64,000 nucleotides of DNA from Shewanella sp. MBTL60-112-B2 (GTDB lineage Bacteria; Pseudomonadota; Gammaproteobacteria; Enterobacterales; Shewanellaceae): the NCBI RefSeq assembly GCF_019655055.1, contig NZ_BPFA01000019.1:32738-96737 (forward strand). The letters are read 5' to 3'. The position numbers and the translations under genes were made by a program. Below are positions 10,120-17,779 of the stretch, in pieces; the first letter of the stretch is position 1; the number at the start of each line of letters is the position of its first letter. The notes under the pieces are model-generated. The model was not told the origin of the DNA and did no database searches. It worked only from the letters and a program-made list of their open reading frames with translations.

Positions 10120-10146
10120 AAAAAACCGCCAATAGGCGGTTTTTTT
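10120..10146 (+). terminator. Terminator of the symporter gene
   Basis: AAAAAACCGCC-AATA-GGCGGTTTTTTT. The sequence after it shares an 18-mer with the flank of the metK terminator (see 10147-10215). Confidence 0.85.
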
Positions 10147-10215
10147 ATGTCGATTTACCATGGAAGGTTCTCTTAACACGGTAAGTCGACGTTATGTCTG
10201 GAACATTTATGTCGT
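10147..10215. repeat. Short repeat next to terminator, copy 1
   Basis: Contains ATGTCTGGAACATTTATG and CGATTTACCATG, both found reverse-complemented at 19631-19665 beside the metK terminator. The copy here also folds: GTCGATTTACC pairs with GGTAAGTCGAC (one G-T wobble). Confidence 0.5.
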
Positions 10216-10229
10216 TATGACCTATATGC

Positions 10230-10643
10230 TTACTTTTTGCTTAACACCATAACGGTATTGTCATCAGCATCTTTTAGCACGAGTTTACCCTTTGCCATCT
10301 CAGCTTGAGCCACTTCAGGCATAACTTGCATAACTCGCTGCTCTTGCGCCATCAGTGCATCAACACAGGCTTTCATCGTGTTGCCTGCAGGTTGTAATTG
10401 CAGTGATTCACCGTCAAGAACGTAGCTACCGAAAAAGTTATTGCAGCTATTGTTACCTGTAAGCTTACCGTCGGCAGCAAAGATTAATTCTGCAGGGCTG
10501 TAATCGATGACAGGCTGGCCATTAGCTGACTCAATATGCCATGTGCCCTCAATGGCTAAATCCTCTAATTGAGTCTGAGGAGTCGACTGACAAGCAGTTA
10601 AACCTAATAGCAAACTTGCTAGGAATAAGGATTGTTTTATCAT
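10230..10643 (-). CDS. META-domain (HslJ-like) lipoprotein
   Basis: Secreted lipoprotein of 137 residues: MIKQSLFLASLLLGLTACQS is a lipoprotein signal with lipobox LTAC and lipidation at Cys18. The mature part carries the META/DUF306 pattern, with GTWHIESANGQPV, LTGNNSCNNFFGSY, and TMKACVDALMAQEQR in order. Two cysteines (in NSCNNF and MKACVD) could form a disulfide as in HslJ relatives. HslJ is linked to heat response and novobiocin resistance in E. coli; the role here is unknown. Transcribed alone, toward the symporter. Confidence 0.82.
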   Translation of the reverse strand: MIKQSLFLASLLLGLTACQSTPQTQLEDLAIEGTWHIESANGQPVIDYSPAELIFAADGKLTGNNSCNNFFGSYVLDGESLQLQPAGNTMKACVDALMAQEQRVMQVMPEVAQAEMAKGKLVLKDADDNTVMVLSKK

Positions 10644-10721
10644 GTTCGGGATCCATAGTAGTTAATATCGATATACTGTGAGTAGTTTATACTAAAATCA
10701 ACACAAAGAAGGCGGCATATA

Positions 10722-10931
10722 GTGCAAAAAAGTGTAATTAAACCCTTAAAAATATTGCATTGGCTAGGTTTAAGCATGCTGTTATCTGGTGTAGGCATCT
10801 ATTTTCTATCTAATCTATCGCAGCAGCTAGAAGGCATGGTACTGATTGCTAGTTTATCCGGCCTCGGCATGGTGATGATGTCGCCTTTCCCAATTGCACT
10901 GTTTTTAGAGTGGGCTCAAAAACAAAAGTAA
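10722..10931 (+). CDS. Small two-helix membrane protein, hypothetical
   Basis: A 69-residue protein starting with GTG, preceded by AAGAAGGCGG at usable ribosome-site distance. Two hydrophobic segments (about 11-30 and 39-60) suggest a membrane hairpin. I do not recognise the family. Its stop is followed within six bases by the AGAAGG left end of a family A repeat. Confidence 0.55.
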   Translation: MQKSVIKPLKILHWLGLSMLLSGVGIYFLSNLSQQLEGMVLIASLSGLGMVMMSPFPIALFLEWAQKQK

Positions 10932-10936
10932 CAGAA

Positions 10937-11111
10937 GGTTTTAGGAAAAGCAGGTCCTAGGTCCTAGGTCCTAGGAAGAGCAAAGACGGTAAAAGCTAGG
11001 AAAGGCCGGAAAAGATAAAGCGAGAAACCCCAAGATAACCGCCTGACGCTTTTGGCTTTTGTTTTTCCTAGCAGCGAAGCGCCCTAGAACCTAGCTCCTA
11101 GGTCCTTCTTT
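10937..11111. repeat. Family A element, complete copy with inverted ends
   Basis: Left end AGAAGG, right end CCTAGGTCCTTCTTTT, so the ends are inverted copies. Three consecutive CCTAGGT units follow the left end, then GAAGAGCAAAGACGGTAAAAGC; the right arm holds the pyrimidine counterpart GGCTTTTGTTTTTCCTAGC and GCGAAGCGCCCTAG. There are eight CTAG tetranucleotides in about 170 bp. The two arms pair into a long imperfect hairpin. The stop codon of the downstream minus-strand gene lies in the right end. Confidence 0.8.
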
Positions 11112-12045
11112 TAGAATCCCGATTCTTTTCCAAATCTGCGATGGCTTCTTGTTGCATCGGGATTAATGATAGTTGGGTATCTGGGGTAAAAAAGCTCTTG
11201 CCTACGATGAGATTAATCTCAGGTGCCTCTCTGTTAACTTGCTTACGTAGCCGTGCGATCAGGCTATCGATATTAGACTCATTATCGACAAAGGCCAGAA
11301 TGATAAATTGGCCATCATCTATTCTGGCTGAGATATCCGCTTCTCGCATGCTGTCGGAAATAATTCGCGCAATAATTCGGATCCGTTGCGACTGGGTATA
11401 TTTGTGATGAACTTGAGAAGAGGGGCAATCTTCTAAAACTATTAGCCCTGCGTGAGAGCCAAAACGACGACTCAAGCTTAGTTGTCTAGGTGCCATCAAG
11501 CTAAAGCCGTAAGGGTTAAGCATGCAGGTAAACTCATCCTGAACTGACAATCGATGCAACTGCTCCGTCAGGTACATCTGTTTTAATTCACCTTGAAGCA
11601 GTGCCTTAACCATTTCGCAGACCGTGGCCGAGATGGCATTCACTTTATCTTTGGCAGGGTCACAAATAATGATACAACCAAAGAGCCGCCCATCGGGCCA
11701 AGTGAGCTTGATAGCAAGTAGTTTGTTAAATGAGGCGAAGCTGCCAGTAACTTTAGCCGGATCGAGATGGACAATACCAAAGCCAATGGTATCGCAGGTG
11801 GCATCAATTACGGCCTCCCTTTGGAGTTCATCACCAGCATTAAAAAGGTTATCAGCCTGATTGCCAGCCTGCTTGTTGCAGCAGGTGATCTGAGACTTTT
11901 TACCGTTAGACTGAATAATAATGGTGATTTTAGACTGATAAAGCTCGCTAATTAAGTCGACCTGTTGTTGCCACCTAGCTAGATTTATAGCGGGATGGTC
12001 TAGGTCTCTAAGCCAAATATTATGATTGATTTTTTGGGCTAACAT
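11098..12045 (-). CDS. GAF-like plus degenerate GGDEF protein
   Basis: A cytosolic protein of about 315 residues from the ATG at 12045, which has AGGTGAG at good spacing; the GTG at 12057 lies inside that ribosome site. Residues ~20-155 resemble a GAF sensor domain. The rest resembles a GGDEF domain: DEFTCMLNPYGF (170-181) stands where DxLTGLxNRRxF is expected. The catalytic GGDEF position reads RIDDGQFIIL (241-250), lacking the active-site signature, so diguanylate cyclase activity is unlikely. A regulatory or nucleotide-sensing role is inference. The final codons KRRT-stop lie in the family A repeat end. Confidence 0.75.
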   Translation of the reverse strand: MLAQKINHNIWLRDLDHPAINLARWQQQVDLISELYQSKITIIIQSNGKKSQITCCNKQAGNQADNLFNAGDELQREAVIDATCDTIGFGIVHLDPAKVTGSFASFNKLLAIKLTWPDGRLFGCIIICDPAKDKVNAISATVCEMVKALLQGELKQMYLTEQLHRLSVQDEFTCMLNPYGFSLMAPRQLSLSRRFGSHAGLIVLEDCPSSQVHHKYTQSQRIRIIARIISDSMREADISARIDDGQFIILAFVDNESNIDSLIARLRKQVNREAPEINLIVGKSFFTPDTQLSLIPMQQEAIADLEKNRDSKRRT

Positions 12046-12319
12046 GGCTGGGCTCACCTATTCGTTTAGGCCATAAACTGGCTTTATCGAGCTGAAATCG
12101 TTTAAGAACTATACTTACTTTTGACGGTTGAATAAATGTTAATTGTGTGAGAACTCGATCTTAATTCGTCTAAATCCTGTACACCTATGGGCACATCACT
12201 GGATGAGTAGGCGCGTTTTCATGCTTATTAATTAAATCACTAGTTTGAAGCTTATCTACCTGAAGTTGGTTCGGTTATACTCAAGCGGTATTTAAGGTAA
12301 TAGAGCTAACAAAACAGCA

Positions 12320-12877
12320 ATGAAGATTAGACGAGCTAAAGCAAGCGATATCACAGCATTGGTCGCACTGGAACAAACCCATTTGCAGGATGAATTGGTT
12401 GCCGAACAGCGTGACAATTCGCTGCAGGGGCAATCTTTCACACAAGCAGACTTAACCACGCTCGTTAACCAGCATTGGGTTGTGGTGGCAGAAGTTGAAG
12501 ATACTATAGTGGGTTATGTTATTGCCGGGCGTTGGTCTTTCTTCAAGCAGTGGCCCATTTATCGAAACCTACTAAACCGCTTACCTAGGCTCGATTACGA
12601 TCGTGCTAAATTAACCGAAAATAATTGCTGCCAATATGGTCCTATCTGGATAGATAGCCGTCATCGCGGTCAGGGTATATTTGAGGCCTTAGTCGCTTTT
12701 GTTAAGAAGCAGGTCGGCAATGAGCTCCCCTATATGCTGACTTTTATCGCCGAGGATAATGCCGGTTCTTTTGCTGCCCATACGCGTAAAGGCGGCATGC
12801 AAGTTGTCGATTACATCAGTTTCGATGAACGTGATTATTACCTATTAGTTTTGCCAACCTCAGACAGTTTTTTCTAA
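12320..12877 (+). CDS. GNAT family N-acetyltransferase
   Basis: GNAT protein of 185 residues. The acetyl-CoA loop is IDSRHRGQGIFEALV (about 112-126), a good R-G-Q-G match, preceded by the strand YGPIWI. The insertion WSFFKQWPIYRNLLNRLPRLDYD is longer than in minimal GNATs. Substrate unknown. It is followed after only 8 nt by a small gene with its own AAGGA site, so the two probably form an operon. Confidence 0.8.
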   Translation: MKIRRAKASDITALVALEQTHLQDELVAEQRDNSLQGQSFTQADLTTLVNQHWVVVAEVEDTIVGYVIAGRWSFFKQWPIYRNLLNRLPRLDYDRAKLTENNCCQYGPIWIDSRHRGQGIFEALVAFVKKQVGNELPYMLTFIAEDNAGSFAAHTRKGGMQVVDYISFDERDYYLLVLPTSDSFF

Positions 12878-12885
12878 GGATTTTT

Positions 12886-13236
12886 ATGTTATCTGAATCA
12901 GTCGCATCGATTTTTACCCCTTACCTAACATTAAACTTATCTGGGTTTGATAACCTTAAATTAGTCGTGGCGGTATTAACGGCTCAAGGCCAAGAGTGCC
13001 ACGCATTAGAAGCTGAGGTGACCTTTGAAGGTAAAAAACAAACAGCTTACTTAGTGCGATGGCATAAACACTTTATCTATTGTGGTCGCACAAATTCTTA
13101 CGGCAACCAAATTGATGAAGTGGCGAGTTTAGAAGACATTAATCCTGAATCGATTGAGGTTTTACAGCCAGCTGTACTGTCTATGCAACAGGTTGAGTTT
13201 ATGTGCATGGAGAATGCACATTTTGACCATTGTTAA
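12886..13236 (+). CDS. Hypothetical protein, operon partner of the GNAT gene
   Basis: A 116-residue soluble protein that I do not recognise. It looks like an alpha/beta protein with no signal peptide or membrane segment. Cysteines occur in EVTF-flanking and C-terminal positions (QECHALEAE, YCGRTN, MCMENAHFDHC); the C-terminal Cys/His cluster could bind a metal, but this is only a suggestion. Start supported by AAGGA eight bases upstream. It ends before a strong terminator at 13382. Confidence 0.6.
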   Translation: MLSESVASIFTPYLTLNLSGFDNLKLVVAVLTAQGQECHALEAEVTFEGKKQTAYLVRWHKHFIYCGRTNSYGNQIDEVASLEDINPESIEVLQPAVLSMQQVEFMCMENAHFDHC

Positions 13237-13298
13237 TGGTGCTAGATGCTTGCAAGCTATACCGCGTTTTTACTGTTCAGGTTTCCTCTGGACTTATC

Positions 13299-13345
13299 GT
13301 TAGAACGTATCGTTAGTACTTATCGTTAGGCCATATCTAACGACT
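13299..13345. repeat. Short direct repeats of ATCGTTAG
   Basis: Three ATCGTTAG units within about 35 bases, followed by an inverted TCTAACGA. No gene overlaps. Function not apparent. Confidence 0.5.
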
Positions 13346-13381
13346 TAATGTAGTGGAGCTTCCTACTCAAACCCGCTCAAG

Positions 13382-13426
13382 AAAGGGGCGTCGTTAGTCA
13401 ATAACGACGCCCCTTTGCTTTATTTT
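13382..13426 (+). terminator. Strong intrinsic terminator
   Basis: A 14-bp stem with arms AAAGGGGCGTCGTTA and TAACGACGCCCCTTT and loop GTCAA, then GCTTTATTTTT. Ends the GNAT/hypothetical operon; may also serve the convergent lipoprotein gene. Confidence 0.85.
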
Positions 13427-13479
13427 TCAATTAAGAGTTGCGAGCTAAGTCGGCAACGAAGTTCGCGGGTTCGCAGTGA

Positions 13480-14016
13480 TCATAATGCTGGCACTATGGT
13501 ATTTTTAAACCAATCGGTGAGTAGGTCTTGCTCATAGGGGAATGCATCGCTTCCTATGGGTTGGATATCCATTAGATATCCCATGTTATTGAGTTTTTCA
13601 CTACCCGATTTTATCACTTTGCCATTTTGGGTTAACACATAATCAAAGCTAATTTTTGGTGGGTATAGATCGGTAACAACACGAATATCGTTAGTCGCAC
13701 CACCAAAAGTGGGCTGTACATCACCAGCAAGATCGACGTTGGTGACGGTTAAGTCGAGCTGCTGACCTTTTGCTAAGTGCTTACTTGCTAGCTTAGCAAG
13801 CCCGTCGGTAAGCTCAGTGAAAAGGTATTGTTCAAATTTAGACTGTACTCCCGAGGTTGCCTCGATATCGCTATAGTCATTGGTACTTTGCCACAGGATA
13901 TTGACATTACCGTCATTGGTGAGAAAGTTTTGCGGTTCAGTGGGTTCCTGTTGTTGGGCACAACCACCTATTGTTAATGTCGCGGCAATCACTACAGTCA
14001 TTAGTAAGTGTTTCAT
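13480..14016 (-). CDS. DUF3016 family lipoprotein
   Basis: Secreted lipoprotein of 178 residues with signal MKHLLMTVVIAATLTIGGC and lipobox IGGC. The mature part resembles the DUF3016 family: DLTVTNVDLAGDVQP, then the NDIRVVTDLYPPKISFDYVL stretch, then EKLNNMGYLMD near the C-terminus. DUF3016 proteins are periplasmic or outer-membrane associated with no known function. It is an independent gene on the minus strand. Confidence 0.8.
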   Translation of the reverse strand: MKHLLMTVVIAATLTIGGCAQQQEPTEPQNFLTNDGNVNILWQSTNDYSDIEATSGVQSKFEQYLFTELTDGLAKLASKHLAKGQQLDLTVTNVDLAGDVQPTFGGATNDIRVVTDLYPPKISFDYVLTQNGKVIKSGSEKLNNMGYLMDIQPIGSDAFPYEQDLLTDWFKNTIVPAL

Positions 14017-14318
14017 ATTGGCTCCGTTAGATTTCTGGCATAACTATTGAGAACTCAGTTATATTTATAACTCAGTTCTCTGATATTGCGAATTTGAGCT
14101 TTGATTTAGACTACGCCTAACGACTTAGGTATTCAAATTTCCTAGGATCTTAAAGTTAGCTTGCGGCTAATGGCTAATGCTTAATAGCTAGGACTTAATA
14201 GATAGGAACTGGTGGTTAAAGTCAGGCGCTTTGTTTGCACAGGGGCGAAAGAGGCAGCAGCTACCGCCTCTTGACCACTTAGAGTTGAGTGATTTTTAGG
14301 TTTTCTTGCACTGATTAT
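14017..14318. repeat. Intergenic stretch with family C fragment and a D-type triloop hairpin
   Basis: At 14106-14120 a TTAGAC-TAC-GCCTAA hairpin pairs fully (with a wobble) as RNA on the minus strand. At 14250-14271 AGAGGC and GCCTCT pair across a 10-nt loop; the same place in the family C copy at 17414-17433 has GGGGG and CCCCC with the same 10-nt loop. No coding sequence seen. Confidence 0.55.
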
Positions 14319-15026
14319 TTATAAGCTTTTATCGAACTCACTGATTAAGGCTTGCTCTTTAGTGGTGACGCCATCAAATAAGCTATAGTCGTAGAGCTTA
14401 TATTCAATGAGTTTCTCATTCGGGTAGTTCTTGAGTTTAATCGTTAGGTTTTCCGCGTCTTTTGATAGTCGATTCAAACTGGCAGAGCGGTGCTCGGAAA
14501 TATCGCCCCAGACCTCATCAGGATGGTATTTTGTCTCTAAAGCTTTTTGAGTTTTAGCGTTCAGCTGAGTAACGTTTTGGCGGATTGATAGATTGCCAAG
14601 TTTGCCATCATCAGTAAATCTTGCGATAAACCATATAATATTGTTGGCTTTCAAAAATGGCGTATCGCAGGCTCTATCTGAGCAGGAAATCTCTTTAATT
14701 TCGTTACCGAGGCGCAGCTGTTGAACTTGCTCAATGAGTTGCTTTCGTTGCTCTGCAGGAATGTGGGAGTACTTTTCTTGATACTCATTAGCTATTTGTG
14801 CAGCCGCTTCAGCAAAGTCGGTTGGTGTCGGGTTGTTGATGTTACCGACGGTAACCTTAGAACCATGCTGAATATTTAAACGTTGAACCACCTCATCGGG
14901 CGTCATCTTCAGCTGTAAGCCTAAAATATCTGTTGGTTGTTGGGCCTGAGCAATCGGTGCTAAGGCTAGAGGTGTTGTGGCTAAAGGCGCAATGAGTAGC
15001 GCCTTAATACATGTCTTCCATTTCAT
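14319..15026 (-). CDS. Hypothetical secreted protein
   Basis: A 235-residue protein with a clear Sec signal peptide (KALLIAPLATTPLALAPIAQAQQ, cleavage probably after AQA near residue 29). The mature part is charged and mostly helical, with a pair of cysteines close together (ISCSDRACDTPF) suggestive of a periplasmic disulfide. I do not recognise the family. The start is followed by the signal directly, supporting the chosen ATG. Located between a DUF3016 lipoprotein and two orphan genes, all on the minus strand. Confidence 0.65.
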   Translation of the reverse strand: MKWKTCIKALLIAPLATTPLALAPIAQAQQPTDILGLQLKMTPDEVVQRLNIQHGSKVTVGNINNPTPTDFAEAAAQIANEYQEKYSHIPAEQRKQLIEQVQQLRLGNEIKEISCSDRACDTPFLKANNIIWFIARFTDDGKLGNLSIRQNVTQLNAKTQKALETKYHPDEVWGDISEHRSASLNRLSKDAENLTIKLKNYPNEKLIEYKLYDYSLFDGVTTKEQALISEFDKSL

Positions 15027-15100
15027 GGTGTGCTTCCCGTTATACTAATTAGTATTAAACTTGTTCCCTGCTGAATACGGATGACACCATAACATAAGTA

Positions 15101-15415
15101 TTAGTTAAAAATTAAGTAGCTGATGCTTATCAAAAGTCTACATAGCTGCAAGCATAGAGAGCGTATATCGAGATCTTCGGCTGGCGCTATCATTTCATCA
15201 AATTCATTGTGGCGCTCGGTTAGGTTGAGCCAGTCCTGACAAATTTGAAATACTGTTTGCAGTGCTAGCTCTTCAGAATCTTGCTGTGCTTTGGAGATTG
15301 ATTCATGGTTAGCATTGTAGACCGCTTCAAAGTGTTCCGTCAGAGCAAGGCCATCTTCAAGTGTACGTAGATACCAATGATAGTTTTGCTGAAGGCCCTC
15401 AATGGTCTGCAGCAT
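15101..15415 (-). CDS. Hypothetical protein next to a MITE
   Basis: A 104-residue acidic, helical protein (pI looks low, many Glu/Asp/Gln) with no membrane segment and a hydrophobic C-terminal tail LLISISYLIFN. I do not recognise it. Its upstream side is only about 30 bases from the left end of a MITE, so its natural promoter and perhaps N-terminus may have been displaced by that insertion. The frame continues open for about 15 codons upstream of the ATG into the MITE end. Confidence 0.5.
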   Translation of the reverse strand: MLQTIEGLQQNYHWYLRTLEDGLALTEHFEAVYNANHESISKAQQDSEELALQTVFQICQDWLNLTERHNEFDEMIAPAEDLDIRSLCLQLCRLLISISYLIFN

Positions 15416-15446
15416 TTCAGTGATATCGTCTTCTTCAGGTTGATTA

Positions 15447-15712
15447 ATACCAATCAGTATAAGAAGTTGATCTACTCAGAACGTTTTTTGGCAACTAATT
15501 CAAGGCAAATAACTGAAAGAATGGTTATTCCCTTGTGAAGCTATTTAACGCAGAAGTAGGCAGCCAAAAACGCTCCAGAATGGCGAGTTTTAGCGGTTCT
15601 GATGCTATGTTAACGAGCTTAACCGTAGAATAACTATGCTCTTCACTCGTTGCCTTGCCTCATAACCGCTAAACTCTCGCTGAGCGACCAAATCTTTATA
15701 CTGATTGGTATA
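15447..15712. mobile_element. MITE family M, copy 1 (266 bp)
   Basis: Terminal inverted repeats ATACCAATCAGTATAA (15447-15462) and TTATACTGATTGGTAT (15697-15712) are exact inverses. The internal sequence is about 90% like copy 2 at 32091-32355 by eye. It has no transposase frame. TA at each outer edge would fit the TA target duplication of Tc1/mariner/IS630-type elements. The right end encodes the C-terminus of the gene at 15643-16125. Confidence 0.88.
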
Positions 15713-16125
15713 AGATAACGCTCCGAGTAACCTTTTTGGGTTTGCGCCCAAGTGCTGAAAAACAGCGATACGAATTGGCTGGCGCTAGTGACTTGCTCGC
15801 AATCGAAATACAAACTGAACTTGCTTTCAGTCTCGCAGCAAACTAGGTACTGCTTAGCGCTATCTTGCTTGGTAATGTGTTTGCTATCGTGTTTGATGTC
15901 GATTTGCCATTGCATCGGCTCCGCATTCCAATCTGAGCCCCAATCAGAATCTGAGTCGCATTGTGGATCCTTGTCGTCATTCACATTATCAGCAGTTAAG
16001 TGTTCTGAATCGAGACGGACACCATCATAAGTAGGGGCGATGATTTTGACTGATTCACTGTCGGGATTTTTATCGAAGAATTTAGCGGCTTGGGCGCTAC
16101 AGTTAAAGATAATCATAGAGGGCAA
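15643..16125 (-). CDS. Hypothetical protein with MITE-derived C-terminus
   Basis: A 160-residue acidic protein beginning MPSMIIFNCSAQAAKFF. The opening and the middle YLVCCETESKFSLYF segment resemble small uncharacterised proteins of the DUF6933 kind, but I am not sure. The last 22 residues or so (from LIPISIKIW on) and the stop are encoded by the right end of MITE copy 1, so the original C-terminus has been lost or replaced. Internal repeats of Asp/Ser (DKDPQCDSDSDWGSDW) are notable. Confidence 0.55.
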   Translation of the reverse strand: MPSMIIFNCSAQAAKFFDKNPDSESVKIIAPTYDGVRLDSEHLTADNVNDDKDPQCDSDSDWGSDWNAEPMQWQIDIKHDSKHITKQDSAKQYLVCCETESKFSLYFDCEQVTSASQFVSLFFSTWAQTQKGYSERYLIPISIKIWSLSESLAVMRQGNE

Positions 16126-16537
16126 CTATTGTTATTAATGGCTTTAAAAATAACAGTTTGTGCTTGGTAGCGTCTAAAGCTTTACACTTTAATGTGATAG
16201 AGCTCCTGAGGGCTAATATGGGCCGCCATGCCTGGCAGAGCCAGAACCTGAATCTAAATCTGAACCAGAGCCATCATCTATAATGGTTTTACAGTCCTAT
16301 TTCGCTAAAGAATCACTTTCGTTTAAAGCAAGGAGTGAACTTCACGCTTTAGCTACTTGCTGTCTCAACAATGTTTGATCAAGAGTGACACTGGAGTTAG
16401 AACAAGGTATTTTTACGCCCCTGTACACTATCTAGTATCAATACTGGCATCAGAGAACTGGCCTCACGGAAGTAACAGTATTGGTTTTTTATCTTTAAAT
16501 TTTTCGAAGCTTGCATGCTTCGCCTGGAAAACAACAT
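16126..16537. other. Intergenic region with a decayed family C fragment
   Basis: At about 16205-16300 there are words shared with family C (GAGCCAGAACCTGAA, GAACCAGAGCCATCATC, TAATGGTTTTAC). Only parts of the hairpins survive. The short open frame at 16357-16545 has no ribosome site or recognisable protein and is not called. Confidence 0.4.
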
Positions 16538-17233
16538 ATGAGTAGTACATCGACGCATAAACCTCGGCCTATGGTTGACCTGTTAGTGAGTGTCGTCATT
16601 CCCGCTTTTATTCTAATGAAGTTAAGTGGTGATGATCAGCTAGGTGCGAGTGGTGGTTTAATGTTGGCGTTAAGCTTTCCGCTGGGCTGGGGCATATTTG
16701 AGCGAATAAAGTATAAAAAGTTTAATTTTATCGCCTTGCTTGGTTTAGCCAATGTGCTGCTAACCGGCGGCATTGGTCTGCTGGAGCTTGACCTTAAGTG
16801 GTTGGCAATTAAAGAAGCCGCAATCCCTGCGGTTATTGGTATTGCAGTGCTTATTTCGACCTTTACTTCTAAGCCATTAATTAAAGCCTTAGTCTTTAAT
16901 CCTGCGGTGATGGACGTAGATAAGATCATGCAGCGTTTACAACAGAACAATTGTATGGCTGTGTTTGAAAAGCGACTCATGACTGCTACCTATATGGTTG
17001 CAGGCTCGTTTGCGTTCTCCGCCACCATGAATTACATATTGGCGAAATGGATTGTGACTAGTCCAACTGGCACGCCTGAGTTTAATGAGCAGTTAGGGGA
17101 GTTGAGTTTATACAGTTATCCAATGATTGCTGTGCCATCTATGTTGATGATGATGGGTACGTTTTATTATTTATGGCGCACTATTCGAGATCTGACTGGA
17201 CTTAAGCTGGAAGAGGTTTTAGCCAATCAATAG
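16538..17233 (+). CDS. VC0807-family membrane protein
   Basis: Multispanning inner-membrane protein, 231 residues from the ATG at 16538, with GGAAAAC eight to nine bases upstream. About six hydrophobic segments are visible. The N-terminal LLVSVVIPAFILMKLSGDD and the loop RIKYKKFNFIALLG resemble the VC0807 family of small integral proteins, often annotated merely as membrane proteins. The ATG at 16511 is possible but lacks a site. Its stop is five bases before a run of seven mini-hairpins. Confidence 0.7.
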   Translation: MSSTSTHKPRPMVDLLVSVVIPAFILMKLSGDDQLGASGGLMLALSFPLGWGIFERIKYKKFNFIALLGLANVLLTGGIGLLELDLKWLAIKEAAIPAVIGIAVLISTFTSKPLIKALVFNPAVMDVDKIMQRLQQNNCMAVFEKRLMTATYMVAGSFAFSATMNYILAKWIVTSPTGTPEFNEQLGELSLYSYPMIAVPSMLMMMGTFYYLWRTIRDLTGLKLEEVLANQ

Positions 17234-17237
17234 GTTT

Positions 17238-17401
17238 GTCAGGTTGCGTCTGACGTTACGCTTTCTGGCAATTAAGCTGCGCTTGACCTCTGAGTTAGAC
17301 TTCGTCTAACAACTAACGTCGTGACCTTGTCACTTATCAGGCTGCGCCTGAACTTAAACAATCAAGCTCGGCTTGATAAAAGTCGTGAGCTTCCAGCTCA
17401 C
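17238..17401. repeat. Array of seven mini-hairpins (family D)
   Basis: Stem/loop/stem units in order: GTCAGG TTGCG TCTGAC (17238); TTAAGC TGC GCTTGA (17272); GTTAGAC TTC GTCTAAC (17294); GTGAC CTT GTCAC (17321); TCAGGC TGC GCCTGA (17337); TCAAGC TCG GCTTGA (17362); GTGAGCT TCC AGCTCAC (17385). Stems are 5-7 bp and differ in sequence; loops are mostly three bases. Related units lie at 52482-52626 and 54980-55020. Confidence 0.85.
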
Positions 17402-17645
17402 ACACGGGCAAAAGGGGGACAACAGCTTCCCCCTCTTGCATCTCCCGAGCCGCCCCAGACGAAGTTACATGCATTAGATACGGGCCTCATGCTCCAATAA
17501 AAATTGCCTAACGGCTCAGATGGGACATCCATGTCCCGCCGAGCCTGAACCATCATCCATGATGGTTCTACGGCATTTTCATCTCCGCACTTCGGCAACT
17601 CCGATGGGGAATTGGTGTTTTCTGTGAGTCTTGTGGAAAGTTTAC
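17402..17645. repeat. Family C repeat, copy 1
   Basis: About 245 bp shared with 52855-53215. It contains hairpins GGGGG/CCCCC with 10-nt loop (17414-17433), GGGACAT-CC-ATGTCCC (17522-17537), and a 10-bp stem GAACCATCAT-CC-ATGATGGTTC at 17547-17568. Shared words include GACGAAGTTACATGC, ATACGGGCCTCAT and CAATAAAAAT. A minus-strand open frame over it (17398-17670) looks like chance. Confidence 0.8.
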
Positions 17646-17779
17646 TCTGACCCACTTGTTCCAATAGCAAAAAGTTTGCTTAGATAGGAGTAGTCGGCTT
17701 GAAGATTATTCAAGTAAATTAAAAATATAGTGTGCTAGGTTTAGTGTTTATTAATTTAAATTTAAGGATAAATGGAATT

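Noticed and set aside
16357..16545. 62-residue open frame before the VC0807-family gene
   Set aside because: It overlaps the start of a better gene and lacks a ribosome site.
17238..17401. Array of palindromes as a CRISPR
   Set aside because: Units differ in stem sequence, have no constant repeat and no regular spacers, and no cas genes are present.
17398..17670. 90-residue minus-strand frame over family C
   Set aside because: It runs through several hairpins of a repeat and has no ribosome site.
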